DNA of 64,000 bases from JABFSS01 sp964497975 (GCA_964497975.1 CAZCFO010000001.1:1-64000), one strand, 5' to 3'; counted from the first letter of the stretch, positions 49,259 to 58,495 are shown. Notes: generated by a model not told the origin, from the letters alone. Program-made: numbers and translations.

Positions 49259-50032
49259 ATGAAAACCGTTTTACTCTGTCTGCACGGCTGGGGCGGCTCA
49301 AAAGAGTCGTTCACGGAGCTGCGCGAGGCGCTCAAGGGCATGCCCATCGAGATTCTGACGCCCGATCTGCCCGGGTTCGGCGACGAGCCGGAGCCGCAGC
49401 GCCCATGGAGCGTGGATGACTACGCGGACTGGGTAGTCACTTGGCTGCGCCAAGAGTTAAAAGTGAAAAGTGAAAAATGGCCCACCGATCGTCAAATTTT
49501 TTTGTTGGGGCATTCCCACGGCGGCCGCATCGCCATCAAGCTCGCACACCGTCTGCATGCCAACGCGTCCAATTCTCTTCCCATCGACCGCCTCTTCCTC
49601 TTTGCAGCCGCGGGCATCCGACACCCCCGGCATTTCAAGCGCATCATCGGCCTGACGCTCGCCAAAACGGGAAAGTTCCTGCTCTCGATCCCCGGGCTCA
49701 AGTACCTCCAGCCGCTCGGCAAAAAATTCCTCTACAAGCTCGTCCGGGTGCATGACTACGAGAAAGCCAGTCCGGTGATGCGCGAGACGATGATCCGGGT
49801 CTCCGCCGAAGATCTCACCCCCCTGCTCGGAAAGATCACCGTTCCCACGGATATCTTCTGGGGGACGGATGACGGCATGACGCCGGTGTCAGATGCGACT
49901 GTACTTGCCCTGGGGATCCCGGGAGCGCATGGCCGCAAGCATCTGTTCCCGGGTGTACGGCACGCTGTGCATAGAGACCGGGACGCCCTGCGAGAGCTTT
50001 CTCTCCGAATCGGGGGGAGCGACGCTCTTTGA
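49259..50032 (+). CDS. alpha/beta hydrolase
   Basis: 257 residues: oxyanion HGWGG, nucleophile elbow GHSHGG with the Ser, acid in FWGTDDGMTP, and His in RHAVHRD. A single arm of AAAAGTGAAAAGTGAAAA words (49452-49486) is inserted in frame just before the nucleophile strand (QELKVKSEKWP). The last 144 bases overlap the convergent kinase gene. TATACT ends 7 nt before the ATG. Confidence 0.87.
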   Translation: MKTVLLCLHGWGGSKESFTELREALKGMPIEILTPDLPGFGDEPEPQRPWSVDDYADWVVTWLRQELKVKSEKWPTDRQIFLLGHSHGGRIAIKLAHRLHANASNSLPIDRLFLFAAAGIRHPRHFKRIIGLTLAKTGKFLLSIPGLKYLQPLGKKFLYKLVRVHDYEKASPVMRETMIRVSAEDLTPLLGKITVPTDIFWGTDDGMTPVSDATVLALGIPGAHGRKHLFPGVRHAVHRDRDALRELSLRIGGSDAL

Positions 50033-52381
50033 CTGGGGGGACTTAATATTTTTGGGCTGGAGAGGACTGAGTTTTTTCGGGATGGATTTCAGCCAACTTG
50101 TGGCGTTGCTGATGTAGACCTGATGCTGGTCATCGGGAATATTGCCCTTGATCGCGTCACCCGCTTTCAGCGAGGTGATGGGGTCGTCCATGAGAGACTT
50201 ATGGTAGCTATCGAAGCCCGCACGACGGGGGTGGGCGGCATTATTGGCCATGGCACTGTAGGACTCGAACTGCACCCCTCCCGTGACATCCGGAACGGCC
50301 CACCCCATGCGTGTTTCCAGAATCGGGGACCGCGAGAATTCCTCATGCCGGGAATCGTCCGTGTAGTACAGGAACATCATGCGGACATTTGAACTCTTCA
50401 GTTTCTGCACCTTGGTCTTGGGAGACATGCGTCCCATAAACGTGGTGAATTCCGGATTATCCTCCGAATCGAACATGGGGACGCCGATAAGGACAATTCT
50501 CCCCTTGCTGTTATAAAACGTGATCAGGCTCTCCATGCCCTTCGAGAGAATCTCCTCTTTCGATCTCGTATCGGCGATCTGCAATCCCGACTCGGTGTCG
50601 AAGACCATTCCGAATTGAGCGCGCTTGGCATCGCACCCCTCTTTTGCCGACCCTGCGAGGGCAGTGTCTCCTGTTGTGCTTTTTGCATGCAGAACCGGGG
50701 GAGGATCTGCCGTCTTGGCCACGCCCTTGGGGTATTCCTCATTTTTGCCCGTGTGAGCATTCTTCAGCGGACCGGGACCGGGATTGTCTTCCGGCGTCGG
50801 CTTTCCGGCACCTGCCACGACCAGCCATATCGTCAGGGCAATGCCGGAGGCGAGAGTGACAACCGCGGCGGGGATTCCCAGTTTTTTCGCCAGGGACCTG
50901 TGCTCGGGACCCGCGGACACCTCCGCGATGACCGGCGTCTGGCTGGAAACGGCTGCCGGCTGCTCCCCGGAATCCCCCTTCGGCCGTGCTCCATTGAGCT
51001 CGAATTTCCGGACGCTGACCAGCGGTCCGTACTTCGCGGTGATCTGCTTGAGCATTTTCGGCACCGCGTCTTCCGCCGTCGTGCCGAATCCGGAGATCTG
51101 CAGGGCATCGTCAGGGATTTCCTCGGCCGCCAATTCGATCGTTGTGTCTTTACCTACAAGCTCCCCCAGAACCTCTTCCATCTCTCCTGCATCCGGACGG
51201 CGATTGGGATCATCCGAGAGCAACGCCTTGAGCAACAGAATGAATTTGGGAGGATAATGCTGCGCCAGCACTTCCGTTCTCTCCAGGAGTTGATCCTGCA
51301 GCTTCTTCAACTCCGGAAGAATTTTGGCCGCGTCATCGAGCCGGCTCTCGCTCACGGCATCATTGAAGCTTTCCCATTTCCGAAGACGGTCCGCCTCTTC
51401 CTTGGACGTGAGGATGTCCCTGCCGGTTGCCAGACGGAACAGCATGCGCCCCATGGAGTACATGTCGGATTTGGTCGAGACCTGCTTGGGGGAGCCGATG
51501 ATTTCGGGCGACAGACAATGCACTGTCCCCTTGGATTCCCCGGTACGGGTATGCGCAATCGGATTCTGATCGTCGATTTTCTTGGCCTCTCCCCAGTCGA
51601 TAGGGAGCGGCTGACCATCATCCCCCAGGATCGTATTGTGCTCTTTCACATCGCGATGAACGATCCCCTTCCGATGCGCGATCTTCATCTTGCGGCAGAA
51701 TTCCTTGGCGAAGATCTGCACGAACTGCGGGGGCAGACCCTGCTTGTTGGTTCCTTCGAGGAGCTTTCCCATCTGGACCCCCGGCTTGAGCTTCATGAAA
51801 ATTCTGCGGATGCCGTTGTCGTCCATGTCCGCTTCCACGCCGGGAGCCCCCTCTTCCCCCACGATCCTCATCAGATAGGCCTCCTGCTGAAATCGCTGGA
51901 AAATCTCGTCATCCAATTTCTGCATGCTTTTGCTCAAATACCGCTCCGATGATCCGTTGATGCGCGCAAAAGCCACGCTTCCGTTGGCCCCTTTGCCCTC
52001 GCTGCCGGAAAATGCATGAAACAAGTATGCGCGCCGGCCGTCCGGAAGGCGCACCGTGAGTTTGGGTGGATGCGTCTCGAGGGCCATGCGGGCGATGCGC
52101 TTTGCGGTCCAGCCCTGAATGCTCTGCAAGACGCCCATGATCTCCGCATGCGCCTCCAATCGCTCCTGAAGGGCCTGTTCAGGGTCGGCCGCATCCTCGA
52201 TTCCATCTCCCAAAAAATCCAGGCCTGATTCAATAAGCCTCCGTCGCACTTCCGTTTTTTCCAGCTTATGGGTGGGCGCGGTCCTCGAAATGTCGGTTTG
52301 CGTGTCCTTTCCTGGAGTGTCGGCCACAGGCACGTAAACACCGGTCATGTCTAAGGCAGGCATTGTGTGGCCTTGGTCCAT
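49889..52381 (-). CDS. membrane-bound Ser/Thr protein kinase
   Basis: 830 residues. Kinase domain at about 105-410: Gly loop GSEGKGANGSV, HRDVKEHN at 242-249, DWG in place of DFG at 262-264, and the activation-segment end GTVHCLSPEI. One membrane helix near 505-525 (IPAAVVTLASGIALTIWLVVAG), then a 300-residue outer domain of unknown kind (VFDTESGLQIADTRSKEEI, SNVRMMFLYYTDDS). The layout is like PknB-type receptors but without PASTA repeats. The 3' end overlaps the hydrolase gene on the other strand. ATG at 52381 or GTG at 52387. Confidence 0.88.
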   Translation of the reverse strand: MDQGHTMPALDMTGVYVPVADTPGKDTQTDISRTAPTHKLEKTEVRRRLIESGLDFLGDGIEDAADPEQALQERLEAHAEIMGVLQSIQGWTAKRIARMALETHPPKLTVRLPDGRRAYLFHAFSGSEGKGANGSVAFARINGSSERYLSKSMQKLDDEIFQRFQQEAYLMRIVGEEGAPGVEADMDDNGIRRIFMKLKPGVQMGKLLEGTNKQGLPPQFVQIFAKEFCRKMKIAHRKGIVHRDVKEHNTILGDDGQPLPIDWGEAKKIDDQNPIAHTRTGESKGTVHCLSPEIIGSPKQVSTKSDMYSMGRMLFRLATGRDILTSKEEADRLRKWESFNDAVSESRLDDAAKILPELKKLQDQLLERTEVLAQHYPPKFILLLKALLSDDPNRRPDAGEMEEVLGELVGKDTTIELAAEEIPDDALQISGFGTTAEDAVPKMLKQITAKYGPLVSVRKFELNGARPKGDSGEQPAAVSSQTPVIAEVSAGPEHRSLAKKLGIPAAVVTLASGIALTIWLVVAGAGKPTPEDNPGPGPLKNAHTGKNEEYPKGVAKTADPPPVLHAKSTTGDTALAGSAKEGCDAKRAQFGMVFDTESGLQIADTRSKEEILSKGMESLITFYNSKGRIVLIGVPMFDSEDNPEFTTFMGRMSPKTKVQKLKSSNVRMMFLYYTDDSRHEEFSRSPILETRMGWAVPDVTGGVQFESYSAMANNAAHPRRAGFDSYHKSLMDDPITSLKAGDAIKGNIPDDQHQVYISNATSWLKSIPKKLSPLQPKNIKSPQSKSVAPPDSERKLSQGVPVSMHSVPYTREQMLAAMRSRDPQGKYSRI

Positions 52382-52472
52382 AGACACCGTATTCTATAGG
52401 GATTTTCCCCTTTGTAAAGACTTCTTTACATATTAAGAAATCAGGTCCTGATAGTAAAACAAACTGAACATT

Positions 52473-52504
52473 GCAAAAAAAACGGGGCTCGCGCGAGCCC
52501 CGTT
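52473..52504 (-). terminator. strong Rho-independent terminator of the surface protein gene
   Basis: Perfect palindrome AACGGGGCTCGC/GCGAGCCCCGTT followed by eight T on the minus strand, 15 bases after the stop at 52519. The TTTT on the plus side could make it bidirectional. Confidence 0.93.
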
Positions 52505-52518
52505 TTCTATCTTCGCAT

Positions 52519-54369
52519 TTAGAAAGTCTGGGGTGTTGCGGGGACGGCGATGCCAGTCTTGGAGGAGCTGGCGGTCCCGGATGACCACGAGAATCCAGAC
52601 GCTGACCAGTTGACGCCGGAGTCTCCGCCCGCGGACCAGTTGAAGCCTTCATCCTCGTCCTCATCATCCGTATTGTCATCGGACCAGTTGAAGCCTTCAT
52701 CTTCATTGTCATCGTCGGTGCTGCCGTCGGACCAGTTGAAATCTTCGCCGTCATTTTCATTGGGATCATCGCCTGCGGCATTGAACGTGGTGCCGTCCTC
52801 GGACCAGTTAAAGCCGTCATCAGCGCCCTCGGAAAAATCCGAACCGAAGTCGCCGGCGGGCTCGCTCATGGACGTGTCCTCGGTCCCGCTGATCGTGCCC
52901 GTCTCGGGAGTCCAGACCGGAGACGCGGAGACCGGCGCGCCGTTGAACATGTTCGCCACGTCATCGGCGGTCAGCGCCGACGGGAACATGCTGACGCTCT
53001 GGAAGGCGTCACCGGTGACCGTCAGGGCGCTCTCCTCCGAAACGGACGAGATCGAGGCCAGGAGGCTCGCAAAGAAATTCTGGAAGAAGCCGGGGGTATT
53101 GCCCATCTGGCGGCCGGCCGTCGTGTGGCGGATGCCGTCGATGTACAGGCTGACTGCTCCGCCGTCGAACGTCGCGACGACCTGGTGCTGCGTGCCTTCG
53201 TTATCGAGCGATGCGGTAAGGGGAACGAACTTCTCCGGATGCGTTTTGCTGAACGAAAGAACGGAATCCTCCATGCTCAACGAGAACAGCTCCGCGGATC
53301 CGCGGGTATACGAGATCGAGCCCTCAGCGCCGGCGCGGACCGTGGCGGCAAGACTGAACTCATTGACGTCCGGAACGCCGGAATACGTGGAGGCGGCCGG
53401 TTCCTGGCTGCTACTTTCGGAGGAACTCTGCCCCTCATCGCCGGTCACATCGCCACCCTCTCCGCCGCCCGTGAGATACTGCGTGTAGAACCACTTCATA
53501 AAATCCTCCTCGGGCGTGGAATCGTCGGAGGAAGAGCTGCCGCCATCCGTCGGGAGGACTTCGTAGTCATCCGGATTGTATTCGACGAATCCGTCCGGAA
53601 CGCTTCCGTCGATGAAGGGCATGACGATGTTCTCGTCGGTGCAGGGAATCAGCGAATCGCCGCAGGGGGTGCCTGCCTCGGAACCGCTGACGCCCGTGAG
53701 CTCCGCGCTCAGCCGGAGGTCAATGGCAAGAATCTCCGCGAGCGTGGGAGGAACGAGGGTCGGAGGCAGCAGCGCCGCGAGCGCGCTCGTAACGGGGCTG
53801 CTGGAGACAACGACGGGAGCGGGGACCGGCACGGGCAGCGGTTGCTGCAATTGGCGCAGGAGGAGCTCATACGCCGCCGTGGTATCCACGACGGGCTGGG
53901 GCCTCGGGGCGGGAGCGGCCGTCTCGGACGGCGCGGCTGCCTGCTCGGACGAGGCGGCCGGTGCCGCGGCCGGAATCAGATCCGGCGGAACGACGACTGT
54001 CCTGGGGCAGAGGAAGGGAAGGATATTGCAGAGCACGCCCGTGCTTTCGGAGGATGCCTGGGCGGTCTGCGTGAGAACGGTGTTGCGGCGCATCGCGCGC
54101 GGGCGCGCCTGGGCCGACCGGCTGGCGGTCGACGCGGAAGCGGACCGCACAGAAGACGAGCTTGTACTCGTGCTCGTGCTGGTTTCCGTGGTGACGCCGT
54201 TCGGACGAAGCCACGGCAGGGTCTGGTCGGTGGCGACGGCGCCCGTCATCATCGAGAGCCCCGCGTTGCCGAGCAGCACGCCCGCCATGACGGCAAGCGC
54301 GAAGACCGCGGTGGCGGGCCGGGAGGACCGTGATACGGCCAAGGCCTTCTTCTTTTTCTTCTGAACCAT
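52519..54369 (-). CDS. large surface protein with LamG-like domain and FNWSD repeats
   Basis: 616 residues: basic start and one hydrophobic helix (ATAVFALAVMAGVLLGNAGLSMM), a long Ser/Pro/Ala linker, a beta-sandwich domain resembling LamG/concanavalin-like lectins (FSLAATVRAGAEGSISYTRG, HQVVATFDGGAVSLYIDG), and an acidic C-terminus with six copies of a FNWSDD-type motif spaced about 12-20 residues. Two CxxC-like pairs (CNILPFLC, CGDSLIPC). Probably exposed on the cell; the repeats may bind cations. The ATG at 54369 follows a good promoter by 25 nt. Confidence 0.8.
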   Translation of the reverse strand: MVQKKKKKALAVSRSSRPATAVFALAVMAGVLLGNAGLSMMTGAVATDQTLPWLRPNGVTTETSTSTSTSSSSVRSASASTASRSAQARPRAMRRNTVLTQTAQASSESTGVLCNILPFLCPRTVVVPPDLIPAAAPAASSEQAAAPSETAAPAPRPQPVVDTTAAYELLLRQLQQPLPVPVPAPVVVSSSPVTSALAALLPPTLVPPTLAEILAIDLRLSAELTGVSGSEAGTPCGDSLIPCTDENIVMPFIDGSVPDGFVEYNPDDYEVLPTDGGSSSSDDSTPEEDFMKWFYTQYLTGGGEGGDVTGDEGQSSSESSSQEPAASTYSGVPDVNEFSLAATVRAGAEGSISYTRGSAELFSLSMEDSVLSFSKTHPEKFVPLTASLDNEGTQHQVVATFDGGAVSLYIDGIRHTTAGRQMGNTPGFFQNFFASLLASISSVSEESALTVTGDAFQSVSMFPSALTADDVANMFNGAPVSASPVWTPETGTISGTEDTSMSEPAGDFGSDFSEGADDGFNWSEDGTTFNAAGDDPNENDGEDFNWSDGSTDDDNEDEGFNWSDDNTDDEDEDEGFNWSAGGDSGVNWSASGFSWSSGTASSSKTGIAVPATPQTF

Positions 54370-54400
54370 AGAGATGTGTGGAATGTGGATGTTCTTTGAC

Positions 54401-54429
54401 ATTATACAATTTTTTTGGTTTTTAATCAA
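54401..54429 (-). promoter_or_regulatory. sigma70-type promoter of the surface protein gene
   Basis: TTGATT, 17 bp, TATAAT on the minus strand: the best match to the consensus in this window. Here the mRNA would have a normal leader of about 25 nt. Confidence 0.85.
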
Positions 54430-54500
54430 TAACCCCCTGACCCCGGCACAGTGGGAACGAAGCCGGATCCCCCAGCCCGCAAGTCTGCTAGTCTGGAAGG

Positions 54501-56075
54501 GTGCTTTTGCTCTTCCTGCTGACCATCCTGGGCGCCCTGTCGCCGCTCCTCACCTTCGCGTGGCTGTGGCAGCTGAAGGAATGGCGGTCAGACCGGCTGC
54601 TGGAACATCTGCGGCGCGAGGGCTGGGTGGGACAATTGTGGGGAAAGCTCCGTCCCCTCCTGGTGGCGCTGTACGTCTGTGCCGTGCTGGTACCCGGCGT
54701 GTGGATGACATTTTTCGTCGTCCTCGTCGTCACGGGCACCCAGATGATCCTCGCCACTCTCACGGTGGCGCAATTCGTGATGGGCCGGCAGCGCAGACCC
54801 GTGATGACCCGGAAGGCGATGACGGTCACCGGGACCGCTCTGCTGATGACGGCGGGAATGGCCGCGGCGTCGTGGGCATACTTCCCGCTCGCCCTTCCGG
54901 TGATCGTGTTGCTGCAGCCGCTCTCGGTGACGCTCGCCTGGCTCGTCTGGAAACCCATCGACGGACTGCTGAAACGGAAGATCATCGCGCGTGCACGCAC
55001 GACGAGGGAAGCCCATCCCGACAGCGTCGTGATCGGGGTCACCGGCAGCGTGGGCAAGACGACGACCAAGGAACTCCTGGCATGCGTGCTCAAGGACCTG
55101 CAGCCGCTCGTGACGCCGGCGCACGTCAACTCGGAGATCGGGGTGGCGCAATGGCTGACCGATCGGTTACGAGTTTCGGGTTCCGAGACACGTGATGGTC
55201 ACTCGCAACCCGTGACCCGTGACTCGAAACTGCTCATCGTGGAGATGGGTGCGTATAAGAAAGGAGAGATCGCCCTGATGGCCTCGTACGCGAAGCCGAC
55301 CATGGGGGTCGTCACGCACGTGGGCACGCAGCACATCGCGCTGTTCGGGTCGCAGGAGGCGCTTTTTGCGGCAAAGTCCGAACTCGTGCAGTCGCTGCCC
55401 GCAGACGGCCGGGCGTTCCTCAACGGCGACAACGGACTCGCCCGGAGGATGGTGGAGAGGAGCCCGTGTCCGGTGACCATCGTCGGCACTGGCGGCCGCT
55501 GCGACCTGGAAGCCTTCGATATCGAAGAGACGTCGACGGGCATCCGGTTCCGTGCGGGGGACACCGTCTTCGATCTTCCGCTCCACGGGACGCACAACGT
55601 CACCAATGCGCTGCTCGCGATCGCCGTGGGCGAATCGCTGGGCGTGACTCTGCCGCGCATGCGTGAACTCCTGCGGACGTTCGTTCCCCTGTCGGGCACG
55701 TTCTCGGTCCGCGAGGAGGCGGGCGTGCAGATCCTCGACGATACGCACAACAGCAGCGTGGCGAGCCTCAAGGCCGCCATCGCCTGGGCACGCACCCGGC
55801 CGGAGGAGCGGAAAGTGCTCCTGGCGACGGGGCTGATCGAAATGGGCGAAATGCAGGCGCCGGCGGAACGGGAGCTGGGTGCGCTCGCCGCTGCGGTCTT
55901 CGAACGGACGGTGGTGATCGACCCCCAGAGCGCGCGCAACTTCGCGGCGGGGGGCAGGAACGTCGAAACCCTCTCCGGAACCACCGCGCGCGCCGCTCCC
56001 GGTTCGCTGCTGGTCTGCGCGGGAAGGATGTCCGCCGGAACCGTCCGCCGCCTGCTCCCGGTCAATCATTCATAA
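54501..56075 (+). CDS. murF: MurF-like ligase with an N-terminal membrane domain
   Basis: Mur ligase that adds D-Ala-D-Ala to the UDP-MurNAc-tripeptide. 524 residues: about 155 N-terminal residues with four or five helices, then the ligase with GVTGSVGKTTTKE, HVNSEIGVA, MGAYKKGEI, HGTHNVTNALLA and DDTHNSSVAS. Ordinary MurF is soluble; the membrane part would bring it next to lipid steps. A word-palindrome is inserted in frame (RVSGSETRDGHSQPVTRDSK). GTG start, with TAGTCT ending 6 nt before it. Confidence 0.85.
   Translation: MLLLFLLTILGALSPLLTFAWLWQLKEWRSDRLLEHLRREGWVGQLWGKLRPLLVALYVCAVLVPGVWMTFFVVLVVTGTQMILATLTVAQFVMGRQRRPVMTRKAMTVTGTALLMTAGMAAASWAYFPLALPVIVLLQPLSVTLAWLVWKPIDGLLKRKIIARARTTREAHPDSVVIGVTGSVGKTTTKELLACVLKDLQPLVTPAHVNSEIGVAQWLTDRLRVSGSETRDGHSQPVTRDSKLLIVEMGAYKKGEIALMASYAKPTMGVVTHVGTQHIALFGSQEALFAAKSELVQSLPADGRAFLNGDNGLARRMVERSPCPVTIVGTGGRCDLEAFDIEETSTGIRFRAGDTVFDLPLHGTHNVTNALLAIAVGESLGVTLPRMRELLRTFVPLSGTFSVREEAGVQILDDTHNSSVASLKAAIAWARTRPEERKVLLATGLIEMGEMQAPAERELGALAAAVFERTVVIDPQSARNFAAGGRNVETLSGTTARAAPGSLLVCAGRMSAGTVRRLLPVNHS
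55165..55230. repeat. word-palindrome inside murF
   Basis: Left arm CGAGTTTCGGGTTCCGAG region (55170-55187), right arm ACCCGTGACCCGTGACTCG region (55208-55226). Translated without a stop. Confidence 0.75.
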
Positions 56076-56093
56076 TTCACGATTCATGATTCA
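56063..56093. repeat. ATTCATAATTCACG word repeat at the murF/aminotransferase junction
   Basis: Holds the murF stop (56073-56075) and the ATG of the next gene (56086). Same word family as 57309-57375 and 63750-63820. Confidence 0.75.
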
Positions 56094-57363
56094 CGCGCAT
56101 CCCATCCACCACACCTTCGCGCCGGCGGCCGACGCCCGCTTCTGCCGCCGCGCCTTGGCCCTGCTGCTCCAGCCATGGACGTGGCGCGGGGAGACGTACG
56201 TGCGGGAACTGCGGACGGCGCTGCGGAAAGCATTCCGCCGCGATGTCTTCCTGTTCTCCTCCGGACGCGAAGCGCTGCTGGCCCTCCTGCGCGCGCTGCG
56301 GATCGGCGCCGGGGACGAGGTGATCGTGCAGGCCTACACCTGCGTGGTGGTCCCGAACGCCATCGTCGCCGCCGGGGCGACGCCGGTGTTCGCGGAGATC
56401 GACAAAGAGACCCTGAGTCTCGATCCAATCCTCCTCGAAAAACTGATTACTCCCAAAACGAAAGCCGTGATCTGCCAGCACACGTTCGGCATTCCCGCCC
56501 CGCTGGAGGAACTTCGGGCGACCTGTGACAGGAAGGGCATTCTGTTGATCGAGGACTGCGCGCACGTGCTGCCCGATGACGGCGGACCTGAGGGGATCGT
56601 CACGACGGGCGACGCCGCGCTCCTCAGCTTCGGGCGCGACAAGGCGATCTCGGGCGTGACCGGCGGCGCGATCGTGAGCGGACGTGCGGACGTCTCTACG
56701 CGCCTGGCGGCAATGGAAGCGAGCGCGGGCAATCTATCGCTCCTGATGATCAAGCGGCTGCTCCTCTATCCCCTGCTCTACGCCCTTGCACGGCCCGCCT
56801 ACGGCGTCGGGATCGGGAAAGCGTTCCTCAAGCTCTGTGGCATCGTGAAGCTGCTCCCGGCCATCGTGACGGGGGAGGAGAAGTCGGGGCGTCCGCCTGC
56901 GGCGCTCCACCGACTGCCCAACGCCTGCGCCGCGCTGGCTCTGGAACAATGGCGCCGCCTGAAGGAGATCAATGACCACCGGCGCGCGCTCACGAGGTTC
57001 TACCTGGAACGGTGCGCGGAGCACGGCTGGCCGGTGCTGCGCGGCATCCGTCCCGAGCTGCCGCTCCAGAAGTTCCCGATGTTCCTGCCCGGCGCCGAAA
57101 AGCTCCGCCAGTCGCTCAAAAAGAAGAACATCCACCTGCACGACGGCTGGACCGGCTGCGTGATCTGTCCTCCTGCGGTGGATGCGGCCGCTCTCGGCTA
57201 CCATGATGGCGACGATCCCAAGGCAGAGGAGGTCTGCGAGCAGATCTTCTGCCTGCCAACCCATGGCACGATGACGCATACCCAGGCAATTACTCTGACG
57301 AATGCCCTGAATCATGAAGTACGAATCATGCATTCAACCTCTTCGGGCATTCATAATTCATGA
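56086..57363 (+). CDS. DegT/DnrJ/EryC1-family PLP enzyme
   Basis: 425 residues, sugar aminotransferase fold: FSSGREALLALLRAL, YTCVVVPNAIVAAGATPVFAEID, EDCAHVLPD, and the PLP lysine in SFGRDKAISG (Lys186). Such enzymes make amino sugars for surface polysaccharides; the substrate is unknown. Both ends (MIHAHPIHH and NHEVRIMHSTSSGIHNS) are encoded by word repeats. Confidence 0.87.
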   Translation: MIHAHPIHHTFAPAADARFCRRALALLLQPWTWRGETYVRELRTALRKAFRRDVFLFSSGREALLALLRALRIGAGDEVIVQAYTCVVVPNAIVAAGATPVFAEIDKETLSLDPILLEKLITPKTKAVICQHTFGIPAPLEELRATCDRKGILLIEDCAHVLPDDGGPEGIVTTGDAALLSFGRDKAISGVTGGAIVSGRADVSTRLAAMEASAGNLSLLMIKRLLLYPLLYALARPAYGVGIGKAFLKLCGIVKLLPAIVTGEEKSGRPPAALHRLPNACAALALEQWRRLKEINDHRRALTRFYLERCAEHGWPVLRGIRPELPLQKFPMFLPGAEKLRQSLKKKNIHLHDGWTGCVICPPAVDAAALGYHDGDDPKAEEVCEQIFCLPTHGTMTHTQAITLTNALNHEVRIMHSTSSGIHNS

Positions 57364-57375
57364 TTCATGATTCAT
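57309..57375. repeat. word-palindrome: GAATCATGAAGTACGAATC / ATTCATGATTCATG
   Basis: Left arm 57309-57335, right arm 57348-57375, loop 12 bases. It contains the stop of one gene and the ATG (57367) of the next. Confidence 0.85.
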
Positions 57376-58494
57376 ACTCCGCCCGTGACGATCACTCCCG
57401 CCACCGACCGGCGCGAATGGGATGCCTTCCTGCTCTCCCAGCCCTACAGGCCCTTTCTCCAGAGCTGGGCGATGGGAGAGGTGTACCGGCGCATCGGACA
57501 GGAACCCGTGCGACTGATCATGAAGGAAGGAGAGACTGTCCGCGGCATCTGCTTCGCGCATGTCGTCCCCGCGCGAAGAGGGCGGCATTTGAGCGTGCCA
57601 TATGGACCTGTGCTCCACAGGGAAAGCGGAAAGTGGAAAGTGGAAAATATTCTTGAGAGTCTGGTGCAGGAACTAAAAAGAGCCGCTGCGGTTCACTCGT
57701 GCTCATTCATCCGTATGAGCCCTTTTTGGCCAAAAACAGCAGAGACTTCTTCGCTTCTGCAATCACTCAAGGCAAAGATGTCTCCCCTGCATCTGCTGGC
57801 GGAGCACCTGTGGTACCTCCCCCTGAAAGAGGCAGACGACGCATCTTCACTTTCCACTTTTCACTTTTCACTTTCCACTCCAGCACGAACGGAGGAAGAC
57901 CTGATGAAGAACATGCGATCGACGACCAGGAACCTCATCCGCCGCGCGGAGAAAGAAGGTGTCACCGTGACCGCGTCCGACGATCCCGTGCGCGACCTGC
58001 AGCACTTCCTGGCGCTGCATGACGAAACCCGCAGGCGCCACGGCTTCACGCCGTACACGAACGGCTTCTTCCGCGCCCAGGTGGAGGAATTCGCGAAGGC
58101 GGGCAACGTGATCCTGTACCTCGCGCGGCATCAGGGCCAGGTGCTGGCATCGTCCATCCACATGACCTTCGGCGGCGAGACCAGCTACCACCACGGCGCG
58201 AGCGTCATCAGCAAGATTCCCGCCAGCTACCTGCTGCAATGGACGGCGATCCGCGACGCGCTGAGGCGCGGAGACCACGTGTACAACTTCTGGGGCATCG
58301 CGCCGGGGGGGATGGAAGAGGACAAGTGGAAAATCGGGAACCCGAAGCATCCCTTCGCGGGAGTCACGCTCTTCAAAATGGGCTTCGGGGGGTCGCTCCT
58401 GGAACTCGAGCATTGCGTCGACATTCCGCTCAACGCGACGTACTACCTCACGCGGGGGTTTGAATCGATACGGAAGTGGAGGCGCGGCTTCTAA
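57367..58494 (+). CDS. FemAB/GNAT-like peptidoglycan bridge aminoacyltransferase
   Basis: 375 residues. Features of the FemAB/BacA-like family: FLQSWAMGEVYRRIG at the start, MKNMRSTTRNLIRRAEKEGV and the C-terminal half with YHHGASVISKIPASYLLQWTAIRDALRRGDHVYNFWGIAPGG. Such enzymes use aminoacyl-tRNA to add amino acids to lipid II; the substrate here is unknown. The two arms of one word-palindrome are inserted 190 bases apart (57620-57650 and 57844-57880), both in frame. Confidence 0.85.
   Translation: MIHTPPVTITPATDRREWDAFLLSQPYRPFLQSWAMGEVYRRIGQEPVRLIMKEGETVRGICFAHVVPARRGRHLSVPYGPVLHRESGKWKVENILESLVQELKRAAAVHSCSFIRMSPFWPKTAETSSLLQSLKAKMSPLHLLAEHLWYLPLKEADDASSLSTFHFSLSTPARTEEDLMKNMRSTTRNLIRRAEKEGVTVTASDDPVRDLQHFLALHDETRRRHGFTPYTNGFFRAQVEEFAKAGNVILYLARHQGQVLASSIHMTFGGETSYHHGASVISKIPASYLLQWTAIRDALRRGDHVYNFWGIAPGGMEEDKWKIGNPKHPFAGVTLFKMGFGGSLLELEHCVDIPLNATYYLTRGFESIRKWRRGF
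57620..57880. repeat. split word-palindrome inside the FemAB-like gene
   Basis: Left arm GGAAAGTGGAAAGTGGAAAA (ending near 57650), right arm CACTTTTCACTTTTCACTTT (57852-57871) with 190 bases of apparently genuine gene between them. Arms are read as ESGKWKVEN and LSTFHFSLST. Confidence 0.85.
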
Positions 58495-58495
58495 T

